24,881 nucleotides of DNA from DATLYH01 sp035575035 (GCA_035575035.1 DATLYH010000008.1:1-24881), one strand, 5' to 3'; shown: positions 8,918-17,438, numbered from the stretch's first letter. The notes: generated by a model from the letters alone, not told the origin. Made by a program: numbers and translations.

Positions 8918-8961
8918 GTTTCAGCGCCTCGCATCGAGCGGCCAAAAGTCCGCGCTGAAAC
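8918..8961. other. 10-bp inverted repeat upstream of the sigma factor gene
   Basis: GTTTCAGCGC (8918-8927) and GCGCTGAAAC (8952-8961) are perfect reverse complements separated by 24 bases. The repeat lies in the 262-base gap between the hybrid kinase stop and the sigma factor start, about 135 bases before the latter. It could be an operator or part of a terminator region; no T-tract follows on either strand. Confidence 0.4.
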
Positions 8962-9014
8962 GGGACGGCATGGCTTCGTCGTCGGGGACGAGTCGTTGAA
9001 CCTACCCGATTTCC

Positions 9015-9045
9015 ACATCCCCGGCTGCCGCCCGAGCCGGGATGT
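9015..9045 (-). terminator. Hairpin directly after the hybrid histidine kinase stop
   Basis: ACATCCCCGGCT (9015-9026) and AGCCGGGATGT (9035-9045) form an 11-bp stem with one bulged C and an 8-nt loop. It starts at the base after the TAG of the minus-strand kinase gene. No U-tract follows, so it may stabilise the mRNA end rather than terminate alone. Confidence 0.5.
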
Positions 9046-12000
9046 CTATGGCGTCGATGCCGCTCCCGAGGGGTTCGGCTGACCGACGGCCCCCACCTCT
9101 TCCCGGTCCGCCAGCAAGCGGCGCAGCTCGTCGGGGTCCACGGGCTTGGTCAGGTGGAGGTCGAAGCCAGCCCGGTGCGAGCGCTGGCGGTCCTCGTCCT
9201 GGCCGAAGCCGGTCACCGCCACCAAGAAGGCCTTCTCCATGCCGGGCAGTTCGCGCAGCCGCAGGGCCACCTCGTGGCCGCTCATCCCTTGGGGCAGGCC
9301 GATGTCCAGGAAGACGACCTCCGGCCGACAAACCTGGGCCGCCGCCAGCGCCGCCGGGCCGTCGTGGGCGACCATGACCTCATGCCCCTCCAGCCGCAGC
9401 AGCATGGCCAGGCTCTCCGCCGCATCCACGTTGTCATCGACCACCAGCACGCGGCGGCGCCGACCGACCGACGATGGTGCTATCCTGCCTTCAACCGGCG
9501 CCGCCGCTCCAGGCAAGACGGGCAGCCGCACCACGAACTCGCTCCCCTGACCAGGGCCGGCGCTAGCGGCCGTCACCCGGCCGCCGTGCAATTCCACCAG
9601 GCGGCGCACCAACGTCAGACCGATCCCCAGCCCCTCCGGGGCCTGGTCCGGCGAGCGGTCCGCCTGGGCGAACAGGTCGAAGACCCGCAGCAGCATTTCC
9701 GGACGAATGCCGATGCCAGTGTCCCGCACACGCAGCTCCGCCTCGGGCCCCTCCTGCCGGACGACGACGCTGATACGGCCGTGCGGCTCGGTGTAGCGGG
9801 CGGCATTGGTCAGCAGGTTGCAGATCACCTGCTCTAGCCGGGCCGGGTCGGCTTCCAGCCAGACCGGTTCGGTTGGCAACTCGACCGTCAGCTCGTGGCC
9901 ACGGGCGTCGATGAGAGCGCGGCAAGTCTCAACGGCGCGGGCCGTAACCGCCCCCAGGTCGGTCGGTTCCTTCTGTAGCTTAATTTGGCCGCGGGTGATG
10001 CGGGAAACATCGAGCAGGTCGTCCACCAGGCGCGTCATGTGCCGGACCTGGCGCTCGATGATCTCGCGGGCCCGGGCGGCAGCCGCCGTGTCGGTGCCGG
10101 TCAGGCCCAGGATCTGCACCGCCGTGCGAATAGGGGCGAGCGGGTTGCGCAGCTCGTGGGCGAGCATCGCCAAAAACTCGTCCTTCCGTCGGTCGGCCTC
10201 GCGGGCCGCGCCGTACAGGCGGGCGTTGTCAAGGGCGGCGGCACAGCGGTCGGCCAGATCCTGGGCTAGTACCAGGTCCTCCGGGCCATAGCGCCGCCCA
10301 GGCCGGTCAGAGGCGAAGGTGATGACGCCGAGGACGCGCTCACGGGACGGCAGCGGCACCATCATGGCGGACCGCAGCCCCAGCCCGCGGAGGATGCGCT
10401 GCTGCTCCGGGTCGCGAGCGAATTGCTCCAGCAAGGAATCGGAGACCTCGGGGTACAGCTCGGGTTGGCCGGTGTGCCGGACGCGGGCGACCCCGTAAAG
10501 GGGGTCCGGGATGCGCGGGTAGCACTGTTGCAACTGGTGGGCCAGCTCCTCCTTGGCGGGGTCCCCGTGGACCACGATCACTTGCTCGACAGAGCGGTCC
10601 TCGCCGACCACCTCGACGGCACACCAGTCGGCCAGGGAGGGGACCACCAGCCGGGCCACACTCGCCAGGGTCGTGGGGTAATCGAGGGAGGCGGCCAAGA
10701 TGGCGCTGGCCTCGGCCAGGAAGGCGAGACGGCGGCGGGCGGCCTCGGCGTCGGCCCGCGCTGCCTGCTCCCGGGCCAACAGCTCCTCGCGCTGCTGCCG
10801 CACTGCCTCCTCGGCCTGCTTGCGGTCGATGAACTGACCGATCTGACTGCCGACGGCCGCGAACATCTGTAGGAGGTCGTCGTCGGGCCGGCGGATCTGG
10901 CGATGGAAGAACTCGATTACGCCGACAATCCGGTCCCCGATCCGGATGGGGAAGCCGAAGGCCCCGTGCAGTCCCTCATGGGCGGCCGCGGGGGCGCGGG
11001 GAAAATTGAGGTCGCGGGCGACATCCGGGATCCAGGTGGGGGTGCCGCTGGCCCAGACCCGGCCGGGCAGCCCGGTCCCCCGGCGGAAAGTACACTGCCG
11101 GGAGACCGCCTCGAACTCCGGTGCCCGCATGGGCGGCCGTTGCCAGACCTCGACACAGCGCAGCGCGTCCGTCCGCGCGTCCACCTCCCAGAGGATGCCC
11201 ACGTCCCAGCCCAGACACTCGCAGACCGAGCGCAGGATCCGCGGGGCCGCTTCCTTCAAAGTGGGGCACTTGGCCAGTACCTGGGTGACGGCGTAGTCGG
11301 CTGCCTGCCGCCGCTCCGCCCGGTCGCGCTCGCTGATCGCCGCTCCGAGCAACAGTCCTGTGGCCGCGACCACCGCCATGAACAGTTGCAGCAGAATCAG
11401 GTTCTCATGCGCCGTGCTGCGGGCGAATGGGCCCAGGTCGTTGGCCGTGCACCAGAGGGCGATGCCGGAGATGAAAAAAATCATCGCCGTGACACCCCGC
11501 TGGCCGAAACGCAAGGCCGCCCAGACGATGAAGGGGAAGACAACGTACACGAGTGAGTGGCCCGCTAGGGCCGTAACCGGCTTCTCGGCAAAGACCAGCA
11601 GGCTCATGGCGACCAGGCCAGCCAGCAGGCCGACGGCCTCGACGAGGCGGAATCGCGGCCGGGGGACCCAAGACCCGGACGCCCAGGTTAACAGCACCGG
11701 AGCCACCAACAGGTCGCTCGTCGCGTCCCCCAGCCACCACACCCACCAGAGCGACTCGAAATCCGCCCATGCGATGTGCCGCTGCAAGGGCGGCAGATAA
11801 ACATCCCCCAGGCAGAGACTGGTCACGCCGATGGTAGCGCTGACCGTGGTGCTCAGGGCGGCAGCCAGGACGATCAGGTCGAGGACGTCCTTGAGCCGTT
11901 CCAGCGCGGGGTCGAACCCGGCCCAGCGCCGCAGCAGCCAGGCCGCCAGCAGCGCCTCAAGGGTATTGCCGGCCGCGATCCCCAGGGCGGTGCCGACCGA

Positions 12001-12219
12001 CTCGTTGACGGTGACATTGGCCAGGAAGGCGCCGAGGGCGACGCCCGGCCAGACGTGGTAGCCGCGGAGCAACAGTGCAGCCAACGCAATGCCCGTCGCG
12101 GGCCAGACGGCCGTTACCTGGTCGGCGATGAACGCCAGGCTGAGTCCCAGCCGAGCGGCGCCGAAGTAGACGGCGGTCAGCGCCGCCACTTCTCCCAGGT
12201 AGATCAGGTAGCGTCTCAT
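9046..12219 (-). CDS. Hybrid sensor histidine kinase (MASE1-GAF-GAF-HisKA-HATPase-REC)
   Basis: 1057 residues. Residues 1-295 form a MASE1 membrane sensor with about eight helices (RLGLSLAFIADQVTAVWPATGIALA is typical). Two GAF domains follow (about 310-465 and 500-665). The HisKA helix carries H688 in FLAMLAHELRNPLAPI. The ATPase domain has N801, DTGIG (833-837) and GLGIGL (863-868). The C-terminal receiver has the acidic pair in VLVVDDN, phospho-acceptor D972 in VFLDIGLP, and TKP near the end. It should autophosphorylate and pass the phosphate to its own receiver. I chose ATG 12219, because an upstream in-frame GTG (12315) would add 32 residues read from a low-complexity CT-rich repeat. No separate response regulator is adjacent, so it is an orphan with an unknown signal and target. 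Confidence 0.93.
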   Translation of the reverse strand: MRRYLIYLGEVAALTAVYFGAARLGLSLAFIADQVTAVWPATGIALAALLLRGYHVWPGVALGAFLANVTVNESVGTALGIAAGNTLEALLAAWLLRRWAGFDPALERLKDVLDLIVLAAALSTTVSATIGVTSLCLGDVYLPPLQRHIAWADFESLWWVWWLGDATSDLLVAPVLLTWASGSWVPRPRFRLVEAVGLLAGLVAMSLLVFAEKPVTALAGHSLVYVVFPFIVWAALRFGQRGVTAMIFFISGIALWCTANDLGPFARSTAHENLILLQLFMAVVAATGLLLGAAISERDRAERRQAADYAVTQVLAKCPTLKEAAPRILRSVCECLGWDVGILWEVDARTDALRCVEVWQRPPMRAPEFEAVSRQCTFRRGTGLPGRVWASGTPTWIPDVARDLNFPRAPAAAHEGLHGAFGFPIRIGDRIVGVIEFFHRQIRRPDDDLLQMFAAVGSQIGQFIDRKQAEEAVRQQREELLAREQAARADAEAARRRLAFLAEASAILAASLDYPTTLASVARLVVPSLADWCAVEVVGEDRSVEQVIVVHGDPAKEELAHQLQQCYPRIPDPLYGVARVRHTGQPELYPEVSDSLLEQFARDPEQQRILRGLGLRSAMMVPLPSRERVLGVITFASDRPGRRYGPEDLVLAQDLADRCAAALDNARLYGAAREADRRKDEFLAMLAHELRNPLAPIRTAVQILGLTGTDTAAAARAREIIERQVRHMTRLVDDLLDVSRITRGQIKLQKEPTDLGAVTARAVETCRALIDARGHELTVELPTEPVWLEADPARLEQVICNLLTNAARYTEPHGRISVVVRQEGPEAELRVRDTGIGIRPEMLLRVFDLFAQADRSPDQAPEGLGIGLTLVRRLVELHGGRVTAASAGPGQGSEFVVRLPVLPGAAAPVEGRIAPSSVGRRRRVLVVDDNVDAAESLAMLLRLEGHEVMVAHDGPAALAAAQVCRPEVVFLDIGLPQGMSGHEVALRLRELPGMEKAFLVAVTGFGQDEDRQRSHRAGFDLHLTKPVDPDELRRLLADREEVGAVGQPNPSGAASTP

Positions 12220-12490
12220 GCCTATCGCATCCAGCCGACCGGCCGCGGTCGTCGAGCGCACCCCCTCGCCCTCTCCCCTGCGGGGAAGAAGCGTGAGGAA
12301 GCAGGGTGTTCGCACGTCATTGTGCGCAGTTGAAGGCGAGGCTGAAAAGCGCGAAAAACTCCCTCAACCCTACTTCATCTGGCATCTGGGAGGGGTCCCG
12401 GCACCCACCGTTATTATCAGGGAAACCTCTGCCCTCGCCAAAGAGAAAGCAGGGCCGCCGCCGGGTATACGGTTGTGCCCCCCGGCCGGC
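12220..12490. other. Intergenic region with a CT/GA-rich hairpin-like repeat
   Basis: 271 bases between the phosphatase stop and the chosen kinase start. Positions 12262-12285 hold CCCTCGCCCTCTCCCCTGCG followed by GGGA, a short CT-rich palindromic motif of a kind often scattered in GC-rich genomes. No gene is seen. It should contain the kinase promoter on the minus strand. Confidence 0.4.
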
Positions 12491-13087
12491 TCAGGGTCCG
12501 ACGTGGCGGTCGTCGTTCCAGAGGCGGACCACCGGCCGGGTCTTGTCATGCTCGTAACCGAGGATGCTGAGGCTGGCGGTGCTGAGGTAGAAGAATCGGG
12601 CCGCGGCCGGCTCCAGCCCCAGCCAGCGGGCAGCAACGAAGCGGAGGAAGTGGCCGCTGGAAAAGAGCAGCACGTTGCCGTCGATCGCCCGCACCCGCTC
12701 CAGCACCCGGTCGGCCCGGCGGCCGAGCGCCTCCAGTGTCTCGCCACCGGGGCAGCCGTCGCGGAAGAGCTGCCAGCCCGGCCGCTCCTTGAGAATGTCG
12801 GCAGTGCGCCGCCCCTCGTAATCGCCGTAGTCCCACTCGACCAGATCAGGATCGATTTCGGCGACGGTGCCGTAGCCGGCCAACTCACAGGTCCGCCGGG
12901 CCCGTTGCAGGGGACTGGTGAAGACCCGGACAAAGGCGATCCCTCCGAGCCGCTCCCCGAGCCGGCGTGCGTTCCGCTCGCCGCGCTCCGTCAGGGGGAT
13001 GTCGGTCCGGCCGGTGTGCTGGCCGGAGATGGTCCACGCCGTCTCGCCGTGGCGGGCCAGATAGACGGCCGGCAGTGCTTCGTTCAT
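12491..13087 (-). CDS. Histidine phosphatase family protein (phosphoglycerate mutase-like)
   Basis: 198 residues, cytoplasmic. YLARHGETAW at residues 9-18 holds the phospho-accepting His (H13) and the RHGE signature; TSPLQRARRT (about 74-83) supplies the second phosphate-binding Arg; the catalytic acid and second His follow as EWDYGDYEG and SSGHFLRFVAARWLG. These mark the branch of small-molecule phosphatases and cofactor-dependent mutases such as GpmB and CobC. The true substrate cannot be read from sequence: an acid sugar phosphatase or adenosylcobalamin/alpha-ribazole-type role are options. The start ATG at 13087 has GGAGG six bases upstream and overlaps the stop of the preceding gene as ATGA. 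A longer in-frame start at 13210 would read through the previous gene and is unlikely. Confidence 0.9.
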   Translation of the reverse strand: MNEALPAVYLARHGETAWTISGQHTGRTDIPLTERGERNARRLGERLGGIAFVRVFTSPLQRARRTCELAGYGTVAEIDPDLVEWDYGDYEGRRTADILKERPGWQLFRDGCPGGETLEALGRRADRVLERVRAIDGNVLLFSSGHFLRFVAARWLGLEPAAARFFYLSTASLSILGYEHDKTRPVVRLWNDDRHVGP

Positions 13088-13431
13088 GGCGACCTCCCTC
13101 GGCGGCAAGCAAGGCAGTAGAAGAAGCGGCGCGGGAAGATCGGCAGCAGGCCGAGCAGCCAATGCCAGCCCCATCCCTCGGCTACCGCGGGGCGGCGGCA
13201 GAAGCTGCAAACAGCCGCCGTTCCGTCCGGCAGCCGCAACACCTGCCCTTGCCGCTGCCGGGCGTGGGCCGCGATTTGCGCCGGCGTCACCCCACGGGCT
13301 CGTAACTCCTCCTCGATCAGGTCCAGTGCCTCCGGCTCCATCCCCTCCCGATACACCGTCACCCGGTCGAGCAAGTCGTCTGTGTCGGCCACGCGGGCAT
13401 TCTGCCGGACCCTGTCAGCGTCAAAGTGCAT
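13084..13431 (-). CDS. Small conserved protein with two CxxC motifs
   Basis: 115 residues. The N-terminal half is helical (DTDDLLDRVTVYREGMEPEAL followed by DLIEEELRARGV), a pattern I associate with planctomycete proteins of unknown function. The C-terminal half has CSFC (C75, C78) and CLAC (C106, C109) around a hydrophobic stretch GWHWLLGLLPIFPRRFFY (about 88-105). The four cysteines could hold one zinc ion as a ribbon, with the hydrophobic segment perhaps touching the membrane. GGAG lies seven bases before the ATG. The TGA overlaps the ATG of the histidine phosphatase gene, so the two are translationally coupled and may act together. No function can be assigned. Confidence 0.8.
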   Translation of the reverse strand: MHFDADRVRQNARVADTDDLLDRVTVYREGMEPEALDLIEEELRARGVTPAQIAAHARQRQGQVLRLPDGTAAVCSFCRRPAVAEGWGWHWLLGLLPIFPRRFFYCLACRRGRSP

Positions 13432-13543
13432 CGCACTCCCTCCGCGGTCCCCGGGCGGGCATCCCCTGTATCATCGTAGCCCGCACCCCGAACTTCGGGA
13501 ACCAACGATCGGCCCGACTCGTCTCAAAATCGGAGGGTTGTCA

Positions 13544-13660
13544 GAGCCCGGAGCGTCAGCGACGGGTACTCCGAGCCCGGAGCGTCAGCGACTGAGGCGC
13601 ATCAGAGCCCGGAGCGTCAGCGACGGGGGCGCATCAGAGCCCGGAGCGTCAGCGACGGGA
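13544..13660 (+). repeat. Tandem array of four GTCA-hairpin repeats (family A)
   Basis: Four near-identical units start at 13544, 13573, 13605 and 13637 (periods 29, 32, 32). Each begins GAGCCCGGAGC, has a central GTCA, and ends GCGACGGG-like (third position variants occur). Arms pair partly around GTCA. The bases between units are only about 7-10 long. Related single copies occur at 15729-15749 (minus) and 19770-19860. Confidence 0.9.
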
Positions 13661-13677
13661 CCGGGTTACGAATGAGT

Positions 13678-13707
13678 TTGACAACCATTCCGAACGCCAC
13701 CTAAGAT
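13678..13707 (+). promoter_or_regulatory. Sigma70-type promoter of the DUF1549/1553 gene
   Basis: TTGACA (13678-13683, perfect -35) is 18 bases before TAAGAT (13702-13707, 4 of 6 matches to TATAAT). Transcription would start near 13714 and leave a leader of about 77 bases before the ATG at 13791. The promoter begins directly after the repeat array. Confidence 0.62.
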
Positions 13708-13790
13708 ACCTTCAACCTGTCCGTCAAGCCCTCACTGCTAAAGCGGACAGGGAACCGAGCAACGAGGCCCATCGGCTTGAGGGGGAGCAC

Positions 13791-15560
13791 ATGACAGCCC
13801 AGTCGCGTTGGCGAGGGGGGTGGGCGGCCGTGACGGCCGGATTGGTGTTGCTGGCGGGTCTGAGCATTTTGCTGGACCGGCCAAGCCGGGCCCAGGCTCC
13901 CCGACCCGACGTATCCCGGACCATTCCGCCGGTGGACGGGTCCGACAAGGTCACCGAGACCGTGCAACTCATCAACACCCGGCTGGAAGAGGGGTGGAAG
14001 GCGAACAAGCTTACCCCATCGCCGCTGTGCAGCGACTACGATTTCATCCGCCGGGCCTCGCTCGATATCATCGGCCGGATCGCTCGCCCCGAGGAGCTCC
14101 AGCAGTTCTTCCGGGACCCGCCGCAGACCCGCCGGGCCCTGCTGATCGAACGGCTGCTCAAGAGCGAGGAGTACGCCCGCAATTGGGCCAATATCTGGGC
14201 CAACTGGCTGCTGACGCGCTCCGGGGTCTTCGGCCGGGGCGACTACCGCGAGCAGATGGTCCTGTGGCTGGAGGACCAGTTGGCCAACAACCGTCCTTAC
14301 GACCAGATGGTCCGCGACCTGCTGACCGCCTCCGGCAGCAACCGGACAAACGGAGCGGTGAATTTCATCCTGGCCCATGTCGGCGAGCCGAACCCGCCCC
14401 CTCGGCGGCGCGCTGAAGGGCAGTTCGAGATGGTGCCGATCACCTCGCGAATCACCCGGTTGTTTTTGGGCATCCAGACCCAGTGCGTGCAGTGCCACGA
14501 CCACCCCTTTGACAACAACCTCAAGCAGGAGATGTTCTGGGGAGTCAATGCCTACCTCCGCCAGGTCGAGCGCCGGGGCAATCCGCCGATGCAGCCGAAC
14601 AACCGAGGCAATGCCTTTCCGGAGCTAGAGCTGACGGATAATCCGAACAACAACGTCACTGCCACCGTCTTCTACGAGAAGCGCAACGGCGGCATCTTCC
14701 AGGCCCGGGCCCGCTTCCTCGACGGCTTCCGTCTTCCCGAAGATCCCAACCAGCCGCCCGGTCCCACCGGCCGACGGCCGCCGATCAGCGGCCTGGCACG
14801 GCGGGCGGAACTAGCCAACCGGATCATTGAACACGAGCAGTTCCCCAAAGCGATCATTAACCGGATGTGGGCACACTTTTGCGGCCGCGGCTTCTGCATG
14901 CCGCTGGACGACTTCAATGAGCAAAATCCCATCTCGTACCCCGAGCTGCTTGACGAACTGGCTGCCAACTACAAGCACTATGGCTACGACCTGAAACTGC
15001 TCATCCGTTGGATCTGCAACAGCCGGCTCTATCACCTCAGCTGCCAGGCCAATGCCACCAACGACAAGGCCGACGCCGAGCCGTACTTCAGCCGGATGCT
15101 TCTCAAGGCGCTGAGCCCTGAGGAGCTGTTCGAGTCGTTGACGACCGCGACGACGCCGGAGACGGCCGACAGCGACCGGGCCGCCCGCCGCGAGCAGCGC
15201 GAGGCCTGGCTGAATAGCCTGATCACCAACTTCGGCGACGACGAGGGGAACGAGATCACTTTTAACGGCACGGTGGTGCAGGCCCTGATGATGATGAACG
15301 GCCGGGAGATCAACGAGGCCATCACCCGCAAGGACGGCATGGTGGCCCAGGTGCTCAAGCGCCGCGGCAACAACGTGCGGGCGATCCTCAATGATCTCTA
15401 CCTGGCGGCCTTGAACCGGCCGCCGACTGACAAGGAAGTGCAGAAGATCTTGGCCGCCTTCCCGCTCTACCGTGGCGTCAAGGACCGCGACCCCGCTGCC
15501 CCCTTCCACGATCTGTACTGGGCCCTGCTCAATAGCAGCGAGTTTATCCTCAATCACTAA
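13791..15560 (+). CDS. DUF1549/DUF1553 exported protein with one CxxCH motif
   Basis: 589 residues. An N-terminal signal-like segment (GGWAAVTAGLVLLAGLSIL, about 9-27) is followed by RAQA, a plausible cleavage site. DUF1549 spans about 55-250 (DFIRRASLDIIGRIARPEEL; NWANIWANWLLTR) and contains TQCVQCHDHPFD with C232-x-x-C235-H236, a possible heme-binding or metal site. DUF1553 fills about 310-585 (LANRIIEHEQFPKAIINRMW..FCGRGF; SPEELFESLTTAT; LYLAALNRPPTDKEV). Such proteins are greatly expanded in planctomycetes, usually next to DUF1501 proteins; their biochemical role is not established. The large cytochrome-c-like N-terminal domain present in many relatives is absent. GGGGGAG lies just before the ATG. 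The two DUF1800 and DUF1501 genes follow on the same strand. Confidence 0.92.
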   Translation: MTAQSRWRGGWAAVTAGLVLLAGLSILLDRPSRAQAPRPDVSRTIPPVDGSDKVTETVQLINTRLEEGWKANKLTPSPLCSDYDFIRRASLDIIGRIARPEELQQFFRDPPQTRRALLIERLLKSEEYARNWANIWANWLLTRSGVFGRGDYREQMVLWLEDQLANNRPYDQMVRDLLTASGSNRTNGAVNFILAHVGEPNPPPRRRAEGQFEMVPITSRITRLFLGIQTQCVQCHDHPFDNNLKQEMFWGVNAYLRQVERRGNPPMQPNNRGNAFPELELTDNPNNNVTATVFYEKRNGGIFQARARFLDGFRLPEDPNQPPGPTGRRPPISGLARRAELANRIIEHEQFPKAIINRMWAHFCGRGFCMPLDDFNEQNPISYPELLDELAANYKHYGYDLKLLIRWICNSRLYHLSCQANATNDKADAEPYFSRMLLKALSPEELFESLTTATTPETADSDRAARREQREAWLNSLITNFGDDEGNEITFNGTVVQALMMMNGREINEAITRKDGMVAQVLKRRGNNVRAILNDLYLAALNRPPTDKEVQKILAAFPLYRGVKDRDPAAPFHDLYWALLNSSEFILNH

Positions 15561-15600
15561 GCTGCCGGCCTGGTCCCGCGCTCGAAGCGTCTTCTTTTGG

Positions 15601-15706
15601 GCGAGCGGCCGGCGTCAGCCGGCCGGTGTTGGCGAGCGGCCGGTGTCAGCCGGCCGGTTCGGGCGAGCGGCCGGCGTCAGCCGGCCGGTTAACACCGGCC
15701 GCTCGC
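15601..15706. repeat. Cluster of GTCA-hairpin repeats (family B), three direct and one inverted
   Basis: Units at 15601-15628, 15632-15658 and 15663-15689 begin GCGAG and contain CGGCCGGC, loop GTCA, GCCGGCCG: a perfect 8-bp stem with a tetraloop (the second unit has GGTGTCAGCC). A truncated inverted unit, AACACCGGCCGCTCGC, lies at 15691-15706 and could pair with a direct unit to make a larger stem. The same unit occurs at 24779-24828. The form resembles REP elements. Confidence 0.92.
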
Positions 15707-15728
15707 TAGCATGAACCGCGACTCTACC

Positions 15729-15749
15729 CATCGCTCACGCTCCGGGCTC
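15729..15749 (-). repeat. Single inverted family A repeat
   Basis: Read on the minus strand this gives GAGCCCGGAGC followed by GTGA and GCGATG, the family A unit with loop GTGA in place of GTCA. Confidence 0.75.
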
Positions 15750-15798
15750 TGGAAATGCGCCCATCAAGGGACAAACGGAGCCGTATCCCGTTTTTCGC

Positions 15799-15826
15799 TT
15801 GCCTTTGGCCAATCCCTGGTCATAAT
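15799..15826 (+). promoter_or_regulatory. Possible sigma70-type promoter of the DUF1800-DUF1501-DUF1559 genes
   Basis: TTGCCT (15799-15804) is 16 bases before CATAAT (15821-15826, 5 of 6 matches). Transcription would start near 15833, about 136 bases before the DUF1800 start codon. Confidence 0.45.
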
Positions 15827-15968
15827 CGACAGAGCAGTTCCCGTGAGTCTTTGGGTGTCCCGGCGAGGTCTTGGACCGACGGACGGGACAGGGTCAAATC
15901 AACTTTCCGTTTTCCACGAATCCGAGGCCGTGGCCACATTGACGGAAGGAAGCAAGTAAGGACCCCGC

Positions 15969-17438
15969 ATGGCCGAGAATCCCCTTCCGCTCGACAAGGT
16001 GGACCCCTCCGAAGCCTGGCAGCCATGGGAGCCCGATGCCAAGCAACCCTGGAACTTGAAATGGGCCGGCCACCTCTACCGGCGGGCCGCTTTCGGTGCG
16101 CCGCTAGACCGGCTGCGCGAGGCGGTCAGCCGCGGGCTGCCGGCCACCCTCGAACAGCTGCTCCACGGCGAACCGGACAGCGAGGAGCGGCTGCGCTTCC
16201 TTGAAGCCACCGGCGAGAAAATCGCCGGCCAGAACAACCCCTATCAACTCCGCGGCTGGTGGCTGTACGTCATGCTCCATAGCGGCCACCCGCTCCGCGA
16301 GAAGATGACCCTGTTCTGGCACAACCACTTCGCCACCAGCATCGCCAAGGTGCGCTGGCCGCAGCTGATGTTCAAGCAAAACCGGCTGCTCCGCCGGCAC
16401 GCCCTCGGCAAGTTCGAGCCCTTCTTGCAGGCCATCAGCAAGGACCCGGCCATGCTCAAGTGGCTCGACTCCAATAGCAACGTCGCCGGCAAGCCGAACG
16501 AGAACTACGCGCGGGAGTTGATGGAGCTGTTCAGCCTTGGCGTCGGCAACTACACCGAAACCGACATCCGCGAAGCCGCCCGCGCCTTCACCGGCTGGCA
16601 CACCACCAGCGAAGACGCCAGCGCCGAGTTCGCATTCAATCCCCGCTTCCATGACACCGGCGCGAAAACCATCTTCGGCAAGACGGGAAACTGGAACGGC
16701 GATGACGTTGTCCGGCTCTGTCTGGAGAAGCCGGCCGCCGCCCGGTTCATCGCCCGCAAGCTGTATCACTTCTTCATCAGTGAGAACGCCGCGCCGCCCG
16801 ATGCCCTGCTGGAGCCGCTGGCCGATGCCTTCCGTCAAAGCGATTACGACATCGCCGTTCTGGTTCGGAGGATGCTCGGCTCGCGGCATTTCTTCTCAGT
16901 CTATGCTTACCGGCAGCGGATCAAGAGCCCCGTTGAGTTTGTCTTGGGCGCCGCCCACGACGTGCTTGCCCTGGTTGGCCCCAATCCGAACCTGCGGCAG
17001 CAGATCCTGAGCCCGGAGTCGCTGGTTGGCCGGGTGGACGCCCTGGGCCAGCAGTTGTTCGCCCCGCCCAACGTCAAGGGATGGATACATGGCCGGGCCT
17101 GGCTGAACACCACCACAGTGCTGGCCCGGCACAACTTTGCCCAGGCGCTGACGGCCGGCTCGGGCCGGATCAACCTGGAGCAGCCGCCCGAGCAGGCGCC
17201 CGCGGTGGCGCCGGCGCCCGACCCGGCGGCCGCTATTCGCCGCGAGAACCTGACCGATCCGGTGAAGATCGTCGCCCTGCTGGCGGATGTTCTGCTTCAG
17301 GGAGATATCCCGGCTCCAGCCCGTGCCCGGCTCGTCGCTTTCTTGCAGGAGGGAAAGCCCGAAGGCAACGCCCTTGACCAGCGCGTCCGCGAAACCGTTC
17401 ATGCCATCATGACCATGCCGGAGTACCAACTCGCTTGA
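15969..17438 (+). CDS. DUF1800 family protein
   Basis: 489 residues, first gene of a DUF1800-DUF1501 pair, a pairing seen in many bacteria. Family motifs are clear: AGHLYRRAAFG (33-43), MTLFWHNHFATS (113-124), ENYARELMELFSLG (178-191), DIREAARAFTGW (199-210), a central KTIFG..GNWNGDDVV, and near the C-terminus NVKGWIHGRAWLNTTT. The length is normal for the family. I see no signal peptide at the N-terminus, whereas the partner DUF1501 protein has a Tat signal. The function of the family is unknown; it is usually described as surface- or export-related because of its partner. A hydrophilic Pro/Ala stretch (about 405-425) precedes a C-terminal helical segment. AAGGA lies about eight bases before the ATG. 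Confidence 0.92.
   Translation: MAENPLPLDKVDPSEAWQPWEPDAKQPWNLKWAGHLYRRAAFGAPLDRLREAVSRGLPATLEQLLHGEPDSEERLRFLEATGEKIAGQNNPYQLRGWWLYVMLHSGHPLREKMTLFWHNHFATSIAKVRWPQLMFKQNRLLRRHALGKFEPFLQAISKDPAMLKWLDSNSNVAGKPNENYARELMELFSLGVGNYTETDIREAARAFTGWHTTSEDASAEFAFNPRFHDTGAKTIFGKTGNWNGDDVVRLCLEKPAAARFIARKLYHFFISENAAPPDALLEPLADAFRQSDYDIAVLVRRMLGSRHFFSVYAYRQRIKSPVEFVLGAAHDVLALVGPNPNLRQQILSPESLVGRVDALGQQLFAPPNVKGWIHGRAWLNTTTVLARHNFAQALTAGSGRINLEQPPEQAPAVAPAPDPAAAIRRENLTDPVKIVALLADVLLQGDIPAPARARLVAFLQEGKPEGNALDQRVRETVHAIMTMPEYQLA

Larger units (their letters stand above)
13432..13790. other. Divergent intergenic region
   Basis: 359 bases between the CxxC protein gene (minus) and the DUF1549 gene (plus). 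It holds the family A repeat array and a good plus-strand promoter. Short ORFs that read SEPGAS/PERQR through the repeats are not genes. A small palindrome, CCCGAACTTCGGG at about 13488-13500, lies about 57 bases before the minus-strand gene and could be an operator. Confidence 0.5.
15561..15968. other. Intergenic region with palindromic repeats and a promoter
   Basis: 408 bases between the DUF1549 and DUF1800 genes. It holds three direct and one inverted family B repeats (15601-15706), an inverted family A copy (15729-15749) and a probable promoter. A possible 82-codon ORF at 15711-15959 starts within this material and has no recognisable motif; I do not accept it. Confidence 0.5.

Noticed and set aside
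13085..13210. An N-terminal extension of the histidine phosphatase starting at 13210.
   Set aside because: It would lie inside the CxxC protein gene; the ATG at 13087 has a good ribosome binding site and fits the family start.
13544..13660. A CRISPR array.
   Set aside because: The intervals between repeats are only 7-10 bases and partly alike (GGCGCATCA recurs); no cas genes are near.
15711..15959. An 82-codon ORF before the DUF1800 gene.
   Set aside because: It begins in repeat sequence, has no ribosome binding site or family motif, and covers the probable promoter.
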